DNA from: Plebeiibacterium marinum
GTDB lineage: Bacteria > Bacteroidota > Bacteroidia > Bacteroidales > Marinilabiliaceae
Length of the DNA: 64,000 bases
Reading direction: 5' to 3'
NCBI RefSeq assembly: GCF_026013615.1
Contig: NZ_JAPDPI010000004.1
Coordinates: forward strand, 62,001-126,000
This document shows positions 15,926-24,269 of this stretch, in pieces. Position 1 is the stretch's first letter; each line of letters starts with the position of its first letter. The notes below the pieces were generated by a model. It was not told the origin of the DNA. It worked only from the letters and a program-made list of their open reading frames with translations, and made no database searches. A program made the position numbers and the translations under genes.

Positions 15926-17086
15926 TTAAAAGCAGTTGTATGCTTTGTTATTGATTTCCTTAACTGCAATACATTCTATTTCAATTAACCATCCCGGACG
16001 ACAAACAGGAGCCAGAACAATTATGTATGGCAAGTGCGGATAATTCTTTTTCATGTACGCTTCGGTAACATTATAATCTGCTACATCGCGCAGGTAAACA
16101 ATCATGCTGCTGATATCATCCAGATTAGATTCTGCTTCGCTTAATAAAGCCTGAATATTTTCGAAGGTGCGGTTGATTTGCCCATGAATATCACCCACGT
16201 GTACAATCTCTCCTTTGTTATCGATACTTGCAGTTCCGGAAATGAATATCTGTCTGCGATCGCCATAATCAACAGCAGTTCCTCGTTCAAAAGCTACTCC
16301 GTATTCGTGTGTTGGATTCAGGTAATCACGAGCTTCTAAAAATTTAATTTGCTCGGGCTTGATTCCGCCAACAGCATACGTATCCAGTAAGACTAAAGCA
16401 GAAGGATCGGCAAAACGACCTTCGATTCCTGTGCTGGTAATAAAATGCGTATCCTTGGTCATTTGGTATTGATCAAAGATTTCGTTTCTGGCTTTAACCA
16501 TTCCGGCGTAGTTGTTATCAATATCGCGCACATAAAACCAGGTTCTAATACAATGCTCTTTCAATGTTAAATTATGACCATCAAGCATACGCAGATAATC
16601 ATCGAAAATATGATTGGTTTGATCATAAGAGCAATAATTATCTTTATCGCCAATCATTTGTGTGGTATACATATGCTGGTAACCATTGTGGTCAATCACC
16701 AGTTTGCAATCGTCCTTTTCTTTCCTGAAAATGGCATTCTCTTTTCCTTTATAGATGGTAGTCCACAAGGCCACTTTATTGCCGTTTAAAGGACTTTGTT
16801 GTACGATGGACAAAGCACAATCACAGTTAAATAAATCGGCATTGTATAAGTCTGCGGATTGATTGGTGAAATCGCTCACAAATAAACGTTGAAAGGCAAT
16901 GTCGTCAGAAGTACAGGCTTCTTTTTTAAAGAATAATTCCAAACCTAATCGTAAGGCATTTATTTGTTCATCAATGGAACCATTTATGGTTGGTTGCATG
17001 ATGATGTTGTATTCTTCAGAATTAGCTCCATCAAATTTGGAGTAATTTATATCTACCAGGTTTGTTTTAATTTTATCGAAATACAT
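15926..17086 (-). CDS. Chorismatase-like protein with tandem Rid (YjgF/UK114) folds
   Basis: A 386-residue cytosolic protein, with no signal peptide, built of two Rid-type halves. The C-terminal half shows IFISGTASIDNKGEIVHVGDI, then GQINRTFENIQALLSEA and VCRPGWLIEIECIA (R363, E369, E371). This wording matches the FkbO/Hyg5/XanB2 chorismatase branch of the Rid superfamily, where the EIE glutamate is catalytic. The central TWFYVRDIDNNY and TSTGIEGR segments also fit that branch. Chorismatases release pyruvate from chorismate to give hydroxybenzoates or dihydrobenzoates. I chose the ATG at 17086, since the upstream ATG at 17113 is read out of an intergenic repeat. Activity is inferred by family only; it could be a Rid-type imine deaminase. 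Confidence 0.68.
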   Translation of the reverse strand: MYFDKIKTNLVDINYSKFDGANSEEYNIIMQPTINGSIDEQINALRLGLELFFKKEACTSDDIAFQRLFVSDFTNQSADLYNADLFNCDCALSIVQQSPLNGNKVALWTTIYKGKENAIFRKEKDDCKLVIDHNGYQHMYTTQMIGDKDNYCSYDQTNHIFDDYLRMLDGHNLTLKEHCIRTWFYVRDIDNNYAGMVKARNEIFDQYQMTKDTHFITSTGIEGRFADPSALVLLDTYAVGGIKPEQIKFLEARDYLNPTHEYGVAFERGTAVDYGDRRQIFISGTASIDNKGEIVHVGDIHGQINRTFENIQALLSEAESNLDDISSMIVYLRDVADYNVTEAYMKKNYPHLPYIIVLAPVCRPGWLIEIECIAVKEINNKAYNCF

Positions 17087-17100
17087 AAGTTTGTTTTTTG

Positions 17101-17170
17101 TATCAAGTATCATTTACCTAAATACGACGTAAATCAGTCTTGCGTCTTGATACTTGTATCTTGTATCTTT
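17101..17170 (-). repeat. Degenerate intergenic repeat (AAGATACAAGTATCAAGACGCAAG family)
   Basis: On the minus strand it reads AAGATACAAGATACAAGTAT then CAAGACGCAAGACTG, ending in a second ATACTTGATAC. It fills nearly the whole gap between the DHOR gene and the Rid-like gene. The same unit lies at 13861-13905 in the other orientation. Confidence 0.7.
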
Positions 17171-17172
17171 AA

Positions 17173-18576
17173 TTATAGTGATCGCAAAAACATGATAAGT
17201 GTTTCACGTTCTTCTTGTGTCATTTTTGAGAATAGCTGTCTGGAAACATCTCCTTCTCCTCCGTGCCACATGATGGCTTCCGTAAAGTTTCGGGCTCTTC
17301 CATCGTGTAAAAAATGACTATGACCGTTGACTACTTCCTGCAGGCCTATTCCCCATAAAGGTGTGGTTCGCCACTCGTCGCCGGAAGCGTTGAACTGGGA
17401 ATAATCGTCACCTAATTCCGGACCCATATCGTGTAATAAATAATCGCTATATGGATGTATGGTTTGTCCCCCCAGCCATGGTAAGTTTGTACCATCCAAC
17501 AGTTTTACACCTTCTTTTTGAGTATGAAGCGTAGGCGTGTGACATAAATGACATTTGGCCTGATAAAAGAGATCTTCGCCTTTTTGTACTGTCTCGTTTT
17601 GAACGGCTCTTCGGGCAGGAACACCCAAGGCGTGCATATAAAAATCTACGGCTGCCATTTCTTTTGTTGTAATCTGTATACCATATTCCCCGGTTACCTG
17701 TGATTGTCCTTCAGATACTTCATGCGGATAGCGATCATTGGTTACGCCCATGTCAGATAAAAAACCAAGCTCTACCGTTAAGTCAGCATGTTGGGCTTTA
17801 TGACCCGATAAACCTATTTGTTTGGTATTACGTTCTGTAATCCAGTTAATTTCTCCTGAGATACCATATTCCGGGTATTGAATACTGGCTAATTCTTTAA
17901 TTTCATCTTTATCAACGGCAAGCATTAAACCCATGCCCACATGGCGCAAGGGGGTGCGCACCGACATTTCTAATTGCTCCACAGGAATAGAATCGGCATA
18001 CCAATCATAAATTTCGTAGTGAGGCGTAATTAAACTATAAGTTTCTCCATCGGGAAAAGAATAGTGCTCTTCTGTATAAGTTGCACGCACCTTACCCTCT
18101 GGCTCCGATCCGTAAACCGCCTGATCGTGTAATACGCGACCGTAATTTTTGTGATTCTGACCATTGGGGGTGCGGATAAAAGTCAGGAAAGAAGAGAACC
18201 CATATTGGCCTGTTCCCCCATCTGTAAATAAAGTAGATTTTGTTCTTCCGGCATCGTTGTGGCAACTGGCGCATGAGTAACCTGCATACACTGGTCCTAA
18301 GCCACCATTCACAGGATTACCATCTGATACTCTGGGGTTATCATAAAGTGCATCCCCTTCTAAAAAGAGTGCAGACAATTCCCCTGTCACCCATGAGGCG
18401 GGTGTGTCAAATGCTTTACTGGTAGAATTAAAAACGGTCGATTCTCCGGCAGATAACTCCTCTGGTAGCGCAACCCTGCCACCGGGTGTCAGGATATCCT
18501 CAGATTCGTTAATACTACATCCGGCTATCCAGGTTCCGATAATGACCATTACAATTAGAATTTTCCTTTTCAACAT
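17173..18576 (-). CDS. Di-heme oxidoreductase (DHOR/DUF1111, putative peroxidase) lipoprotein
   Basis: A 467-residue lipoprotein (MLKRKILIVMVIIGTWIAGC, lipid site C20). It has two c-type heme sites: CASCH at 102-106, inside GYSCASCHNDAGR, and CHLCH at 342-346, inside KCHLCHTPTL. The arrangement, with LRHVGMGLMLAVD between them and WRTTPLWGIGL...HLHDGRARNFTEAIMWHGGE near the end, is that of the DHOR family related to di-heme cytochrome c peroxidases (MauG/CCP). The ATG at 18576 gives the signal peptide directly. DHOR genes are commonly found beside imelysin genes, as here. It likely faces the periplasm or surface and exchanges electrons with the smaller cytochromes in the locus. Confidence 0.9.
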   Translation of the reverse strand: MLKRKILIVMVIIGTWIAGCSINESEDILTPGGRVALPEELSAGESTVFNSTSKAFDTPASWVTGELSALFLEGDALYDNPRVSDGNPVNGGLGPVYAGYSCASCHNDAGRTKSTLFTDGGTGQYGFSSFLTFIRTPNGQNHKNYGRVLHDQAVYGSEPEGKVRATYTEEHYSFPDGETYSLITPHYEIYDWYADSIPVEQLEMSVRTPLRHVGMGLMLAVDKDEIKELASIQYPEYGISGEINWITERNTKQIGLSGHKAQHADLTVELGFLSDMGVTNDRYPHEVSEGQSQVTGEYGIQITTKEMAAVDFYMHALGVPARRAVQNETVQKGEDLFYQAKCHLCHTPTLHTQKEGVKLLDGTNLPWLGGQTIHPYSDYLLHDMGPELGDDYSQFNASGDEWRTTPLWGIGLQEVVNGHSHFLHDGRARNFTEAIMWHGGEGDVSRQLFSKMTQEERETLIMFLRSL

Positions 18577-18727
18577 CGTAATTATTATCTGATTGTTCAC
18601 ATGCAATTGGTTTGAAGAACCTTTTGCACAATAGGCTATAAGTTGTTGTTAGTACTCGCAGAGCGAAAGGTCTTTGTAAATATGTTAGAGATTGTTTTTC
18701 CTTTTAATTTCTCACTAAAAACTTGAT

Positions 18728-18761
18728 AAAAGAACTATCCTTCGTTAAGGACAGTTCTTGT
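18728..18761 (-). terminator. Hairpin after the imelysin gene, probable (partial) terminator
   Basis: AAGAACT, a mismatch, TCCTT, a CGTT loop, AAGGA, a mismatch, AGTTCTT. Read on the minus strand the second arm runs into TTTTATC. It would separate the porin-imelysin pair from the genes downstream or reduce read-through to them. Confidence 0.55.
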
Positions 18762-18815
18762 GATATAGATAAGTATTGCGATTTTATCCAATACTCACCT
18801 TGAAAAGGAAAACAA

Positions 18816-19931
18816 TTAGTCAATAAATAATGGTCTTACTTCATCGTCGAAAACCGCGGCTACAGCATTAACTGCATCCATTGCTGCATTGACTTTTTCT
18901 TCATTATTTAAATTATTTCTGAACGGGTAAGGAATATCAGCGATCGCATTGATAGCATCTGAGATTAAACCCTTAACTTTTATATCTAATTCAGCATCTT
19001 TTTCTTTTACATAGTCAGAAAGGCAAGCACCTGAAGTTCCGCCATCATATCCTCCTAAATATGAGTTTTCAATACTTTTGATGTTGTTTTGGAAGTCAGT
19101 CAATGAGTTCCAGCTAAACCATGATTCAACCTCCAATACATCTCCGCTACTTACCGGATCAGCAATTTTAGCGTTAGCAACCTCATCGGCAATACCTGAA
19201 ATACCTAATAAAATTTCATCTACAGCATCCGTTTGAGACAGGTAAATACTTCCTGCATTTCCTGCATTTTTAAGGATCTCGGCATAAGGAGTTCCTAACT
19301 CAAGTTCTAACTCTTCAGCCAAAGCTGCCTCTGCTGTCCCTTCTTCAACACCAGCCCATAGCGCCCATAAATTCAAACAATCGTCTCTTAATACCTCTGT
19401 AACAGCTACTAAATACTCTTTTTCACGATCGCTAACATCAGTTGCAACTCGAGCTTGTCCATCGCGGAACAACAAGTATTCAATCGTGTGAAAACCTCTT
19501 AATACTGCACCTAAAGCATCTTTTACATAGGCTGCATCAATTGTTTGATTGCTGGCCAAAACCTGATCCAGCTGAGCCTGATCCAATGGCCATGAATCTA
19601 ATAGGGGATCTAAACTTTGGTTGGCAGCTGGTCCGAACAAAAAGGCCTCACTACATTCCCAGGGCTGACGGGTTTGTTTCCAATATTCGCAAGCCAAATT
19701 GATGTCGTCCTGAGATCCTGAGGCTAAAAAATCTTCTGTAGCACCCAACATTAACGCCGATTTATCTTTCATATCAGCATAAGTAGGCACTACTGTATAG
19801 TCAACATAATCAGCAATAATTGCTGAAAAGTCATAATCATTCCCATAAGTTTCGTCGCCTGGCGTATCGTCATCGGAACAAGCATTAAATAAAAGAGCTG
19901 CAATAGCACTAAATAGTATTAACTTCTTCAT
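18816..19931 (-). CDS. Imelysin-family (M75-like) lipoprotein
   Basis: A 371-residue lipoprotein with signal MKKLILFSAIAALLFNAC (lipid site C18). The imelysin GxHxxE motif is GFHTIE at residues 146-151, within VLRGFHTIEYLLF, followed by the helical repeat region with CLSDYVKEKDAEL near the end. Imelysins are helical-bundle proteins related to EfeO and IrpA and are linked to iron uptake; peptidase activity is doubtful. The gene follows the porin at 48 nt, and a hairpin at 18728 follows it. Its position before a DHOR gene repeats a known association of the two families, which supports a shared role in handling iron or another metal at the envelope. Confidence 0.88.
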   Translation of the reverse strand: MKKLILFSAIAALLFNACSDDDTPGDETYGNDYDFSAIIADYVDYTVVPTYADMKDKSALMLGATEDFLASGSQDDINLACEYWKQTRQPWECSEAFLFGPAANQSLDPLLDSWPLDQAQLDQVLASNQTIDAAYVKDALGAVLRGFHTIEYLLFRDGQARVATDVSDREKEYLVAVTEVLRDDCLNLWALWAGVEEGTAEAALAEELELELGTPYAEILKNAGNAGSIYLSQTDAVDEILLGISGIADEVANAKIADPVSSGDVLEVESWFSWNSLTDFQNNIKSIENSYLGGYDGGTSGACLSDYVKEKDAELDIKVKGLISDAINAIADIPYPFRNNLNNEEKVNAAMDAVNAVAAVFDDEVRPLFID

Positions 19932-19979
19932 ATTATTAGTTTTTAAAGTAAACATTGTTAAGTATTGAAATTGTGTTTG

Positions 19980-21236
19980 TTATTTCTGCATAAACCAGCC
20001 TGTGTAAACCAAGGCTAAACCAAAGGTGTTCTCGTGGTTATAATCACCTAACCCTATTCTTCGGTGGCTGTAATCTGCTTTCACGGCTACTGCCGGAGTC
20101 ATAAAATAATTAACCCCGAATGTTGCCACATCTCTTTTATATCGGGCATCGGCCAACATATCGGCTGCTGTGTTTTCCATAGAGTTGTAATATTCGTATC
20201 TGGCAAAAGGAATAATCCGGCTGCCTTTTTCTTTTAACTGAAAGGCATAACCACATTCCACTCCGTATGCCAGGGCATTTTGAGCAACCGGAGTACGCTG
20301 GTATTGAATGTTTTTAGAAATATTTTTGTTGATAGATGAGATCTCGTAAGAATCAGACAGGTTTCCCCATACTACATTTCCCCGGGCGATGATTTTACGA
20401 TTGTTAAACTCAAAATCTCCCGTAACAATACTTACCTGACCTTTAAGGTCTCCCATTTTTTCTGGCTTTTGAGTATTACCAGTGCTATTGCCAAAATATC
20501 CGGAAGAGCTTAATCGTAAATTTTTAATACTCGAATTTTCAATACGATAGGCAAAAGCCGGATCGGTCATTTTTACATTTTCAAATAATCCTTGTTTACC
20601 TGATCTAACCCAATAGGCTGATGAAAAACCATTGGCATCCAATCCGTTTATAATAAACAATTGAGCTCTCCATCTTTTATAATTAGCATTAAACGAGATT
20701 CCTGTTTCGTGCCAGGTTAATGGAATAATTGATGTTTCACTTTCAGGCCTAACTGTTCCGAAGTAGGTAACAGATTCGTGACGCGCATTGGTTTGTCCAA
20801 CGGGAACAATTAAATGACCGATAGATAAACTATAGTTGGCATTAAAGATTTTGGTAATATGCAATTGTTCCAATACTACTTCACCTCCATGCTCCACCTC
20901 CATTTCATATTCGCCGGCCTCTTCGTATTCCAATTCTAAAGCAGATCCGGTACCTCCATATTCAAATTCAATTTCGGAAGTTAAAACAAGGTCATCTCTG
21001 AATTTATAATCGAATGAAAAAACCACACGAGGTAAGGTGATAAATGCCCTGTTTTCTTTTTGAGCACCATCTGCATTACTGTATCTGTCGGCGCTATAAT
21101 CCATTCTTTGGTATAGGATTTCGCCATAACCACCAAAGCGGTATTTAGAAAAATCATTTTGCGCATTAGTACTTTTACAAACAATAACAAAGATAACCAC
21201 GCATACTATCCTCAAAAATATCTTTTCCATTTTCAT
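19980..21236 (-). CDS. Porin-like outer-membrane beta-barrel, first gene of the imelysin/DHOR locus
   Basis: A 418-residue barrel with a signal peptide (residues about 1-25, ending TNAQ), FGGYGEILYQRMDYS near the N-terminus, a series of amphipathic strands and a terminal strand FGLALVYTGWFMQK. An acidic loop is notable: ELEYEEAGEYEMEVEHGGEV, near residues 98-118, contains nine Glu and a His, and could bind cations. The DKFRDDLVLTSEIEFEYGGTG region and IGHLIVPVGQTNARHES resemble OprO/P-like or carbohydrate-type porins. It is promoter-proximal in the nine-gene minus-strand locus. The substrate is unknown. Confidence 0.78.
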   Translation of the reverse strand: MKMEKIFLRIVCVVIFVIVCKSTNAQNDFSKYRFGGYGEILYQRMDYSADRYSNADGAQKENRAFITLPRVVFSFDYKFRDDLVLTSEIEFEYGGTGSALELEYEEAGEYEMEVEHGGEVVLEQLHITKIFNANYSLSIGHLIVPVGQTNARHESVTYFGTVRPESETSIIPLTWHETGISFNANYKRWRAQLFIINGLDANGFSSAYWVRSGKQGLFENVKMTDPAFAYRIENSSIKNLRLSSSGYFGNSTGNTQKPEKMGDLKGQVSIVTGDFEFNNRKIIARGNVVWGNLSDSYEISSINKNISKNIQYQRTPVAQNALAYGVECGYAFQLKEKGSRIIPFARYEYYNSMENTAADMLADARYKRDVATFGVNYFMTPAVAVKADYSHRRIGLGDYNHENTFGLALVYTGWFMQK

Positions 21237-21595
21237 CAGTGTGACTTATTAATCAAATATGAACATCACAAAACAATGGATTATATTAAAGAGGGGCAAT
21301 ACCCAATGATTGGTAAAGATGTATATCACCATTTATAGTTAGAGGGGTACAAAAGAAATATCACCTATAAAATAATGACACCTCCTCCTAAAAAGTGAAG
21401 AAACAGACAATAAGAAGTTATATCTTCAAAATATTGTTGAAGACATTGCAAATCATAATTATATTTATAACATAAATACAACTACAACTTTTAGGTATTT
21501 TTGTTCAAAATATAGTTTAGGATTGAAGATATATAGTCAAAAACCTGTAACAAGAATTAGGGGTAAGAAAATCCCTGTTGATTCAAGAAATTGGT
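21237..21595. other. 359-nt non-coding region upstream of the envelope redox locus
   Basis: Lies between the divergent ends of the porin gene (start 21236, minus) and cinA (stop 21596, minus). I find no good TAnnTTTG promoter pair. It contains TCTTCAA (21423-21429) and TTGAAGA (21437-21443), a 7-bp inverted repeat with a 7-nt spacer, and a second TTGAAGA near 21523. These could be regulator half-sites for the locus, but the evidence is slight. Confidence 0.3.
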
Positions 21596-22837
21596 TTATT
21601 TATTTTCGATCATTTTTTTTAACATGACCAATGCCATTTCTGAGGCCCGGATAATATTTCTTTCACGAATGGTGCCAAACTGAAATTTTTCACTTATAGT
21701 TCTATCTGGTCCTGATACTGAAATCCATACTGTTCCTACTGGTTTTTCTTCCGTTCCTCCATCCGGCCCTGCAATTCCCGAAGTGGCCACAGCATAATCT
21801 GAATCCAATGCCTTTCTGGCACCCCGAGCCATTTGTTCCACTACTGGCTGGCTCACGGCTCCATAATTGGCTAAATCGTCATCACTCACACCAAGTATGT
21901 GTTGCTTTACCTGATTATGATAGGCAACCACACTGCCTTTAAAATAAGCGGAACTGCCAGGCAATGAGGTAATCATATGTGCAATATTGCCTCCCGTACA
22001 ACTTTCTGCAGAAGACAGGGTAAGCTCCTTATTCAAAAACAGTTCTGCAATTATTTTGGTAATACTAACATCTTCAAGGGCCAGAATATTATTGCCTATT
22101 ATGGGCTTTAGTTGCTCAACCAAGGTAGTAATCTCTGCCTCCAAGTCAGCTTTAGACTCTCCCCTCCCGGTAAACCTCAGGCGGATTTGTCCGGGAGCAG
22201 GCAAATAAGCAAGGCTTATATGCGAAGCGATACCTCCTTCAAAGTCCTCAAGCATTTCTGCCAGAACAGCTTCAGGGATTCCTTGCACTAAAACTGTTTT
22301 ATGAACAATGCTACCTATGTTAAACTTTTCAACCAGCTTTGGAATTATATTGAACTCCATGGCATATTTCATTTCAGAAGGGACTCCTGGCATAGAAACA
22401 AAAACAGTTCCTTCATGTTCAAACCACATTATTGGTGCCGTACCTACCGGATTACTAATAACAGTGCAATTGGCCGGAACCATGGCCTGACTACGATTGA
22501 GTTTATTAATATTAGAGACATATCGTTTAATTAACGACTTAACATTTTCAAAGACCTCCTGGTTAAAAACCAATTCTGTATTAAAATATTTACATAAAGT
22601 TTCCTTGGTAATATCATCTTTTGTAGGTCCCAAACCACCCGTTAACAAAACAACATCTGCCCTATCAGACGCTTCACTCAGGATATTTAAGATCTCCTCT
22701 TCTGTATCGCGTATGGAATTGATACGTGACACTTCAAATCCTGCTTCGTTCAGTTTTCTTCCCATCCAGGCAGAATTGGTATCCACAACCTGCCCTATTA
22801 AAAGTTCATCTCCTATTGTAACTATTTCCAGATTCAT
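21596..22837 (-). CDS. cinA: CinA-family protein: MoCF-like N-domain plus nicotinamide-nucleotide amidase (PncC) C-domain
   Basis: A 413-residue cytoplasmic protein. The N-terminal molybdopterin-binding-like domain shows EIVTIGDELLIGQVVDTNSAW and LLTGGLGPTKDDITKETL (ADP-ribose pyrophosphatase domain in CinA). The C-terminal CinA/PncC domain from about residue 250 shows the AESCTGGNIAHMIT motif and ATSGIAGPDGGTEEKPVGTVWI. The two-domain length matches CinA. It probably hydrolyses ADP-ribose and deamidates NMN in pyridine nucleotide recycling. A palindromic element at 22851 lies just before its start. Confidence 0.95.
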   Translation of the reverse strand: MNLEIVTIGDELLIGQVVDTNSAWMGRKLNEAGFEVSRINSIRDTEEEILNILSEASDRADVVLLTGGLGPTKDDITKETLCKYFNTELVFNQEVFENVKSLIKRYVSNINKLNRSQAMVPANCTVISNPVGTAPIMWFEHEGTVFVSMPGVPSEMKYAMEFNIIPKLVEKFNIGSIVHKTVLVQGIPEAVLAEMLEDFEGGIASHISLAYLPAPGQIRLRFTGRGESKADLEAEITTLVEQLKPIIGNNILALEDVSITKIIAELFLNKELTLSSAESCTGGNIAHMITSLPGSSAYFKGSVVAYHNQVKQHILGVSDDDLANYGAVSQPVVEQMARGARKALDSDYAVATSGIAGPDGGTEEKPVGTVWISVSGPDRTISEKFQFGTIRERNIIRASEMALVMLKKMIENK

Positions 22838-22850
22838 AAGTCTCTCCTAA

Positions 22851-22867
22851 CCTCCCCAAGGGGGAAT
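22851..22867. repeat. Short G/C palindrome (CCTCCCC-AA-GGGGGAA)
   Basis: The 53-nt gap before cinA contains CCTCCCC and GGGGGAA around a 2-nt centre, followed on the minus strand by GTTAGGAGAG and the cinA ATG. This wording resembles a short palindromic repeat common in intergenic DNA of many Bacteroidota, here placed so that the hairpin directly precedes the cinA ribosome-binding site. Confidence 0.45.
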
Positions 22868-22890
22868 TTGATTTTCAGTTTTAAAAACTA

Positions 22891-24129
22891 TTATTTTTTT
22901 ATACCCTTTAATGCCTTTATCCTTTGCAACAAGGGTGGATGCGAGTAATGGAAAAACACAAACCATGGGTGTGGGGTTAAATTACTCAATGCATTAACCG
23001 AAATGGTTTTCAAAGCTCTTATTAATGATTCAGGGGTATGATATTTAGCTGCAAATTCATCCGCTTCGTACTCGTTTTTACGGGATAAAACGGTACTAAA
23101 CAATCCCGTGATCCCTGAAATAGGGCTATACAATATACCAAAGGCTATCAGCCCAATATGAAAAACCGGCTCCTCCACTCCTAATGCCTGGGATAATAAT
23201 GGAGAATCAACAAATATTGAAAAAATGTACAGCATGATACCCGTTTGAATAATACCTGAAATCATTCCCCAGAGAGTATGCTTCTTCTTGTAATGTCCAA
23301 TTTCATGTGCCAAAACTCCCACTATTTCATCAACCTCAAGGTCATTTATCAAAGTATCATATAACACAATCCGTTTCTTAGCTCCAAGTCCGCTAAAAAA
23401 CGCATTTGCCTTAGTACTTCTTTTTGAACCATCCATTACATATACATTATCCAGCTTAAAACCCACCTTTTCACTGAACAACTGAATAGCTGTTTTTAAC
23501 TCTCCATCATCCAAAGGTGTTTGCTTATTAAATAGCGGCAACAAAACCGAAGTATAAAACATAGTAACAAAGAGCATAAACGCAGTTACTAATCCCCAGG
23601 CATATAACCAAAAATACTCCCCTGCAATGGTATAAAACCAAATTAACAAGGCCATAATTCCTCCACCCAGAATTGCTCCCAACAGTAACGATTTAACAAG
23701 GTCTAAAACAAATGTTTTAGGGGTGGTCTTATTAAATTCAAACTTTTCTTCGATAACAAAAGTACTATAAACAGAAAATGGGATATTTAAAACTGTTGAT
23801 GCCAGACCTATAATTCCAAAGAAAACCAAAGCCCTCACAATCGGGCTATCACTAACCCCCAAAGCCCATTGATCTGCAATAGCAAAACCTCCGGCAAAAA
23901 GCATAACCAACACCAATACCATATTGAAAACTCCTGTAAACCAGCCAAACCTATGATTCACTTGAGAATAGCGCTGTTGCTTTGCATATTTTTCCTCATC
24001 ATAGATCCCCTCTAGTTCTGCAGGTATTTTTTCAGACCACCTGGTTGTATTCAAGTATAATAAAAATCGATCCCAAATAAATTCAACTATAATAATTGAA
24101 ATAATAATATAAAATATTGTTGTGTACAT
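22891..24129 (-). CDS. M48 metallopeptidase, Ste24/CAAX-protease type
   Basis: A 412-residue integral membrane zinc protease. The HExxH motif is HEIGH in VGVLAHEIGHYKKKH near residue 280, and the third zinc ligand lies in NEYEADEFAA near 350. There are about seven hydrophobic segments, including the N-terminal one (FYIIISIIIVEFIW) and the SRKNEYEADEF region typical of Ste24p. Length and the KFEFNKTTPKTF motif match the CAAX prenyl protease 1 family. In bacteria such proteins act in membrane-protein quality control. It follows lgt across a 140-nt gap that holds a terminator, so it probably has its own promoter. Confidence 0.93.
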   Translation of the reverse strand: MYTTIFYIIISIIIVEFIWDRFLLYLNTTRWSEKIPAELEGIYDEEKYAKQQRYSQVNHRFGWFTGVFNMVLVLVMLFAGGFAIADQWALGVSDSPIVRALVFFGIIGLASTVLNIPFSVYSTFVIEEKFEFNKTTPKTFVLDLVKSLLLGAILGGGIMALLIWFYTIAGEYFWLYAWGLVTAFMLFVTMFYTSVLLPLFNKQTPLDDGELKTAIQLFSEKVGFKLDNVYVMDGSKRSTKANAFFSGLGAKKRIVLYDTLINDLEVDEIVGVLAHEIGHYKKKHTLWGMISGIIQTGIMLYIFSIFVDSPLLSQALGVEEPVFHIGLIAFGILYSPISGITGLFSTVLSRKNEYEADEFAAKYHTPESLIRALKTISVNALSNLTPHPWFVFFHYSHPPLLQRIKALKGIKK

Positions 24130-24205
24130 GATACTTGTTTAATTTTTCAATGTTAAATAATACTGAAACAATAACACACTAATAACCTATTAACTAATAC
24201 AAAGA

Positions 24206-24241
24206 AACCGTTCTATACAACATTTCTGTTTATGAACGGTT
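24206..24241 (-). terminator. Probable terminator of lgt
   Basis: AACCGTTC (24206-24213) and GAACGGTT (24234-24241) form an 8-bp stem with a 20-nt loop. On the minus strand the second arm continues as TCTTTGT. The T tract is short, so strength is uncertain. Confidence 0.5.
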
Positions 24242-24269
24242 CTAAAATATTGTAATGATATCCAATCTC

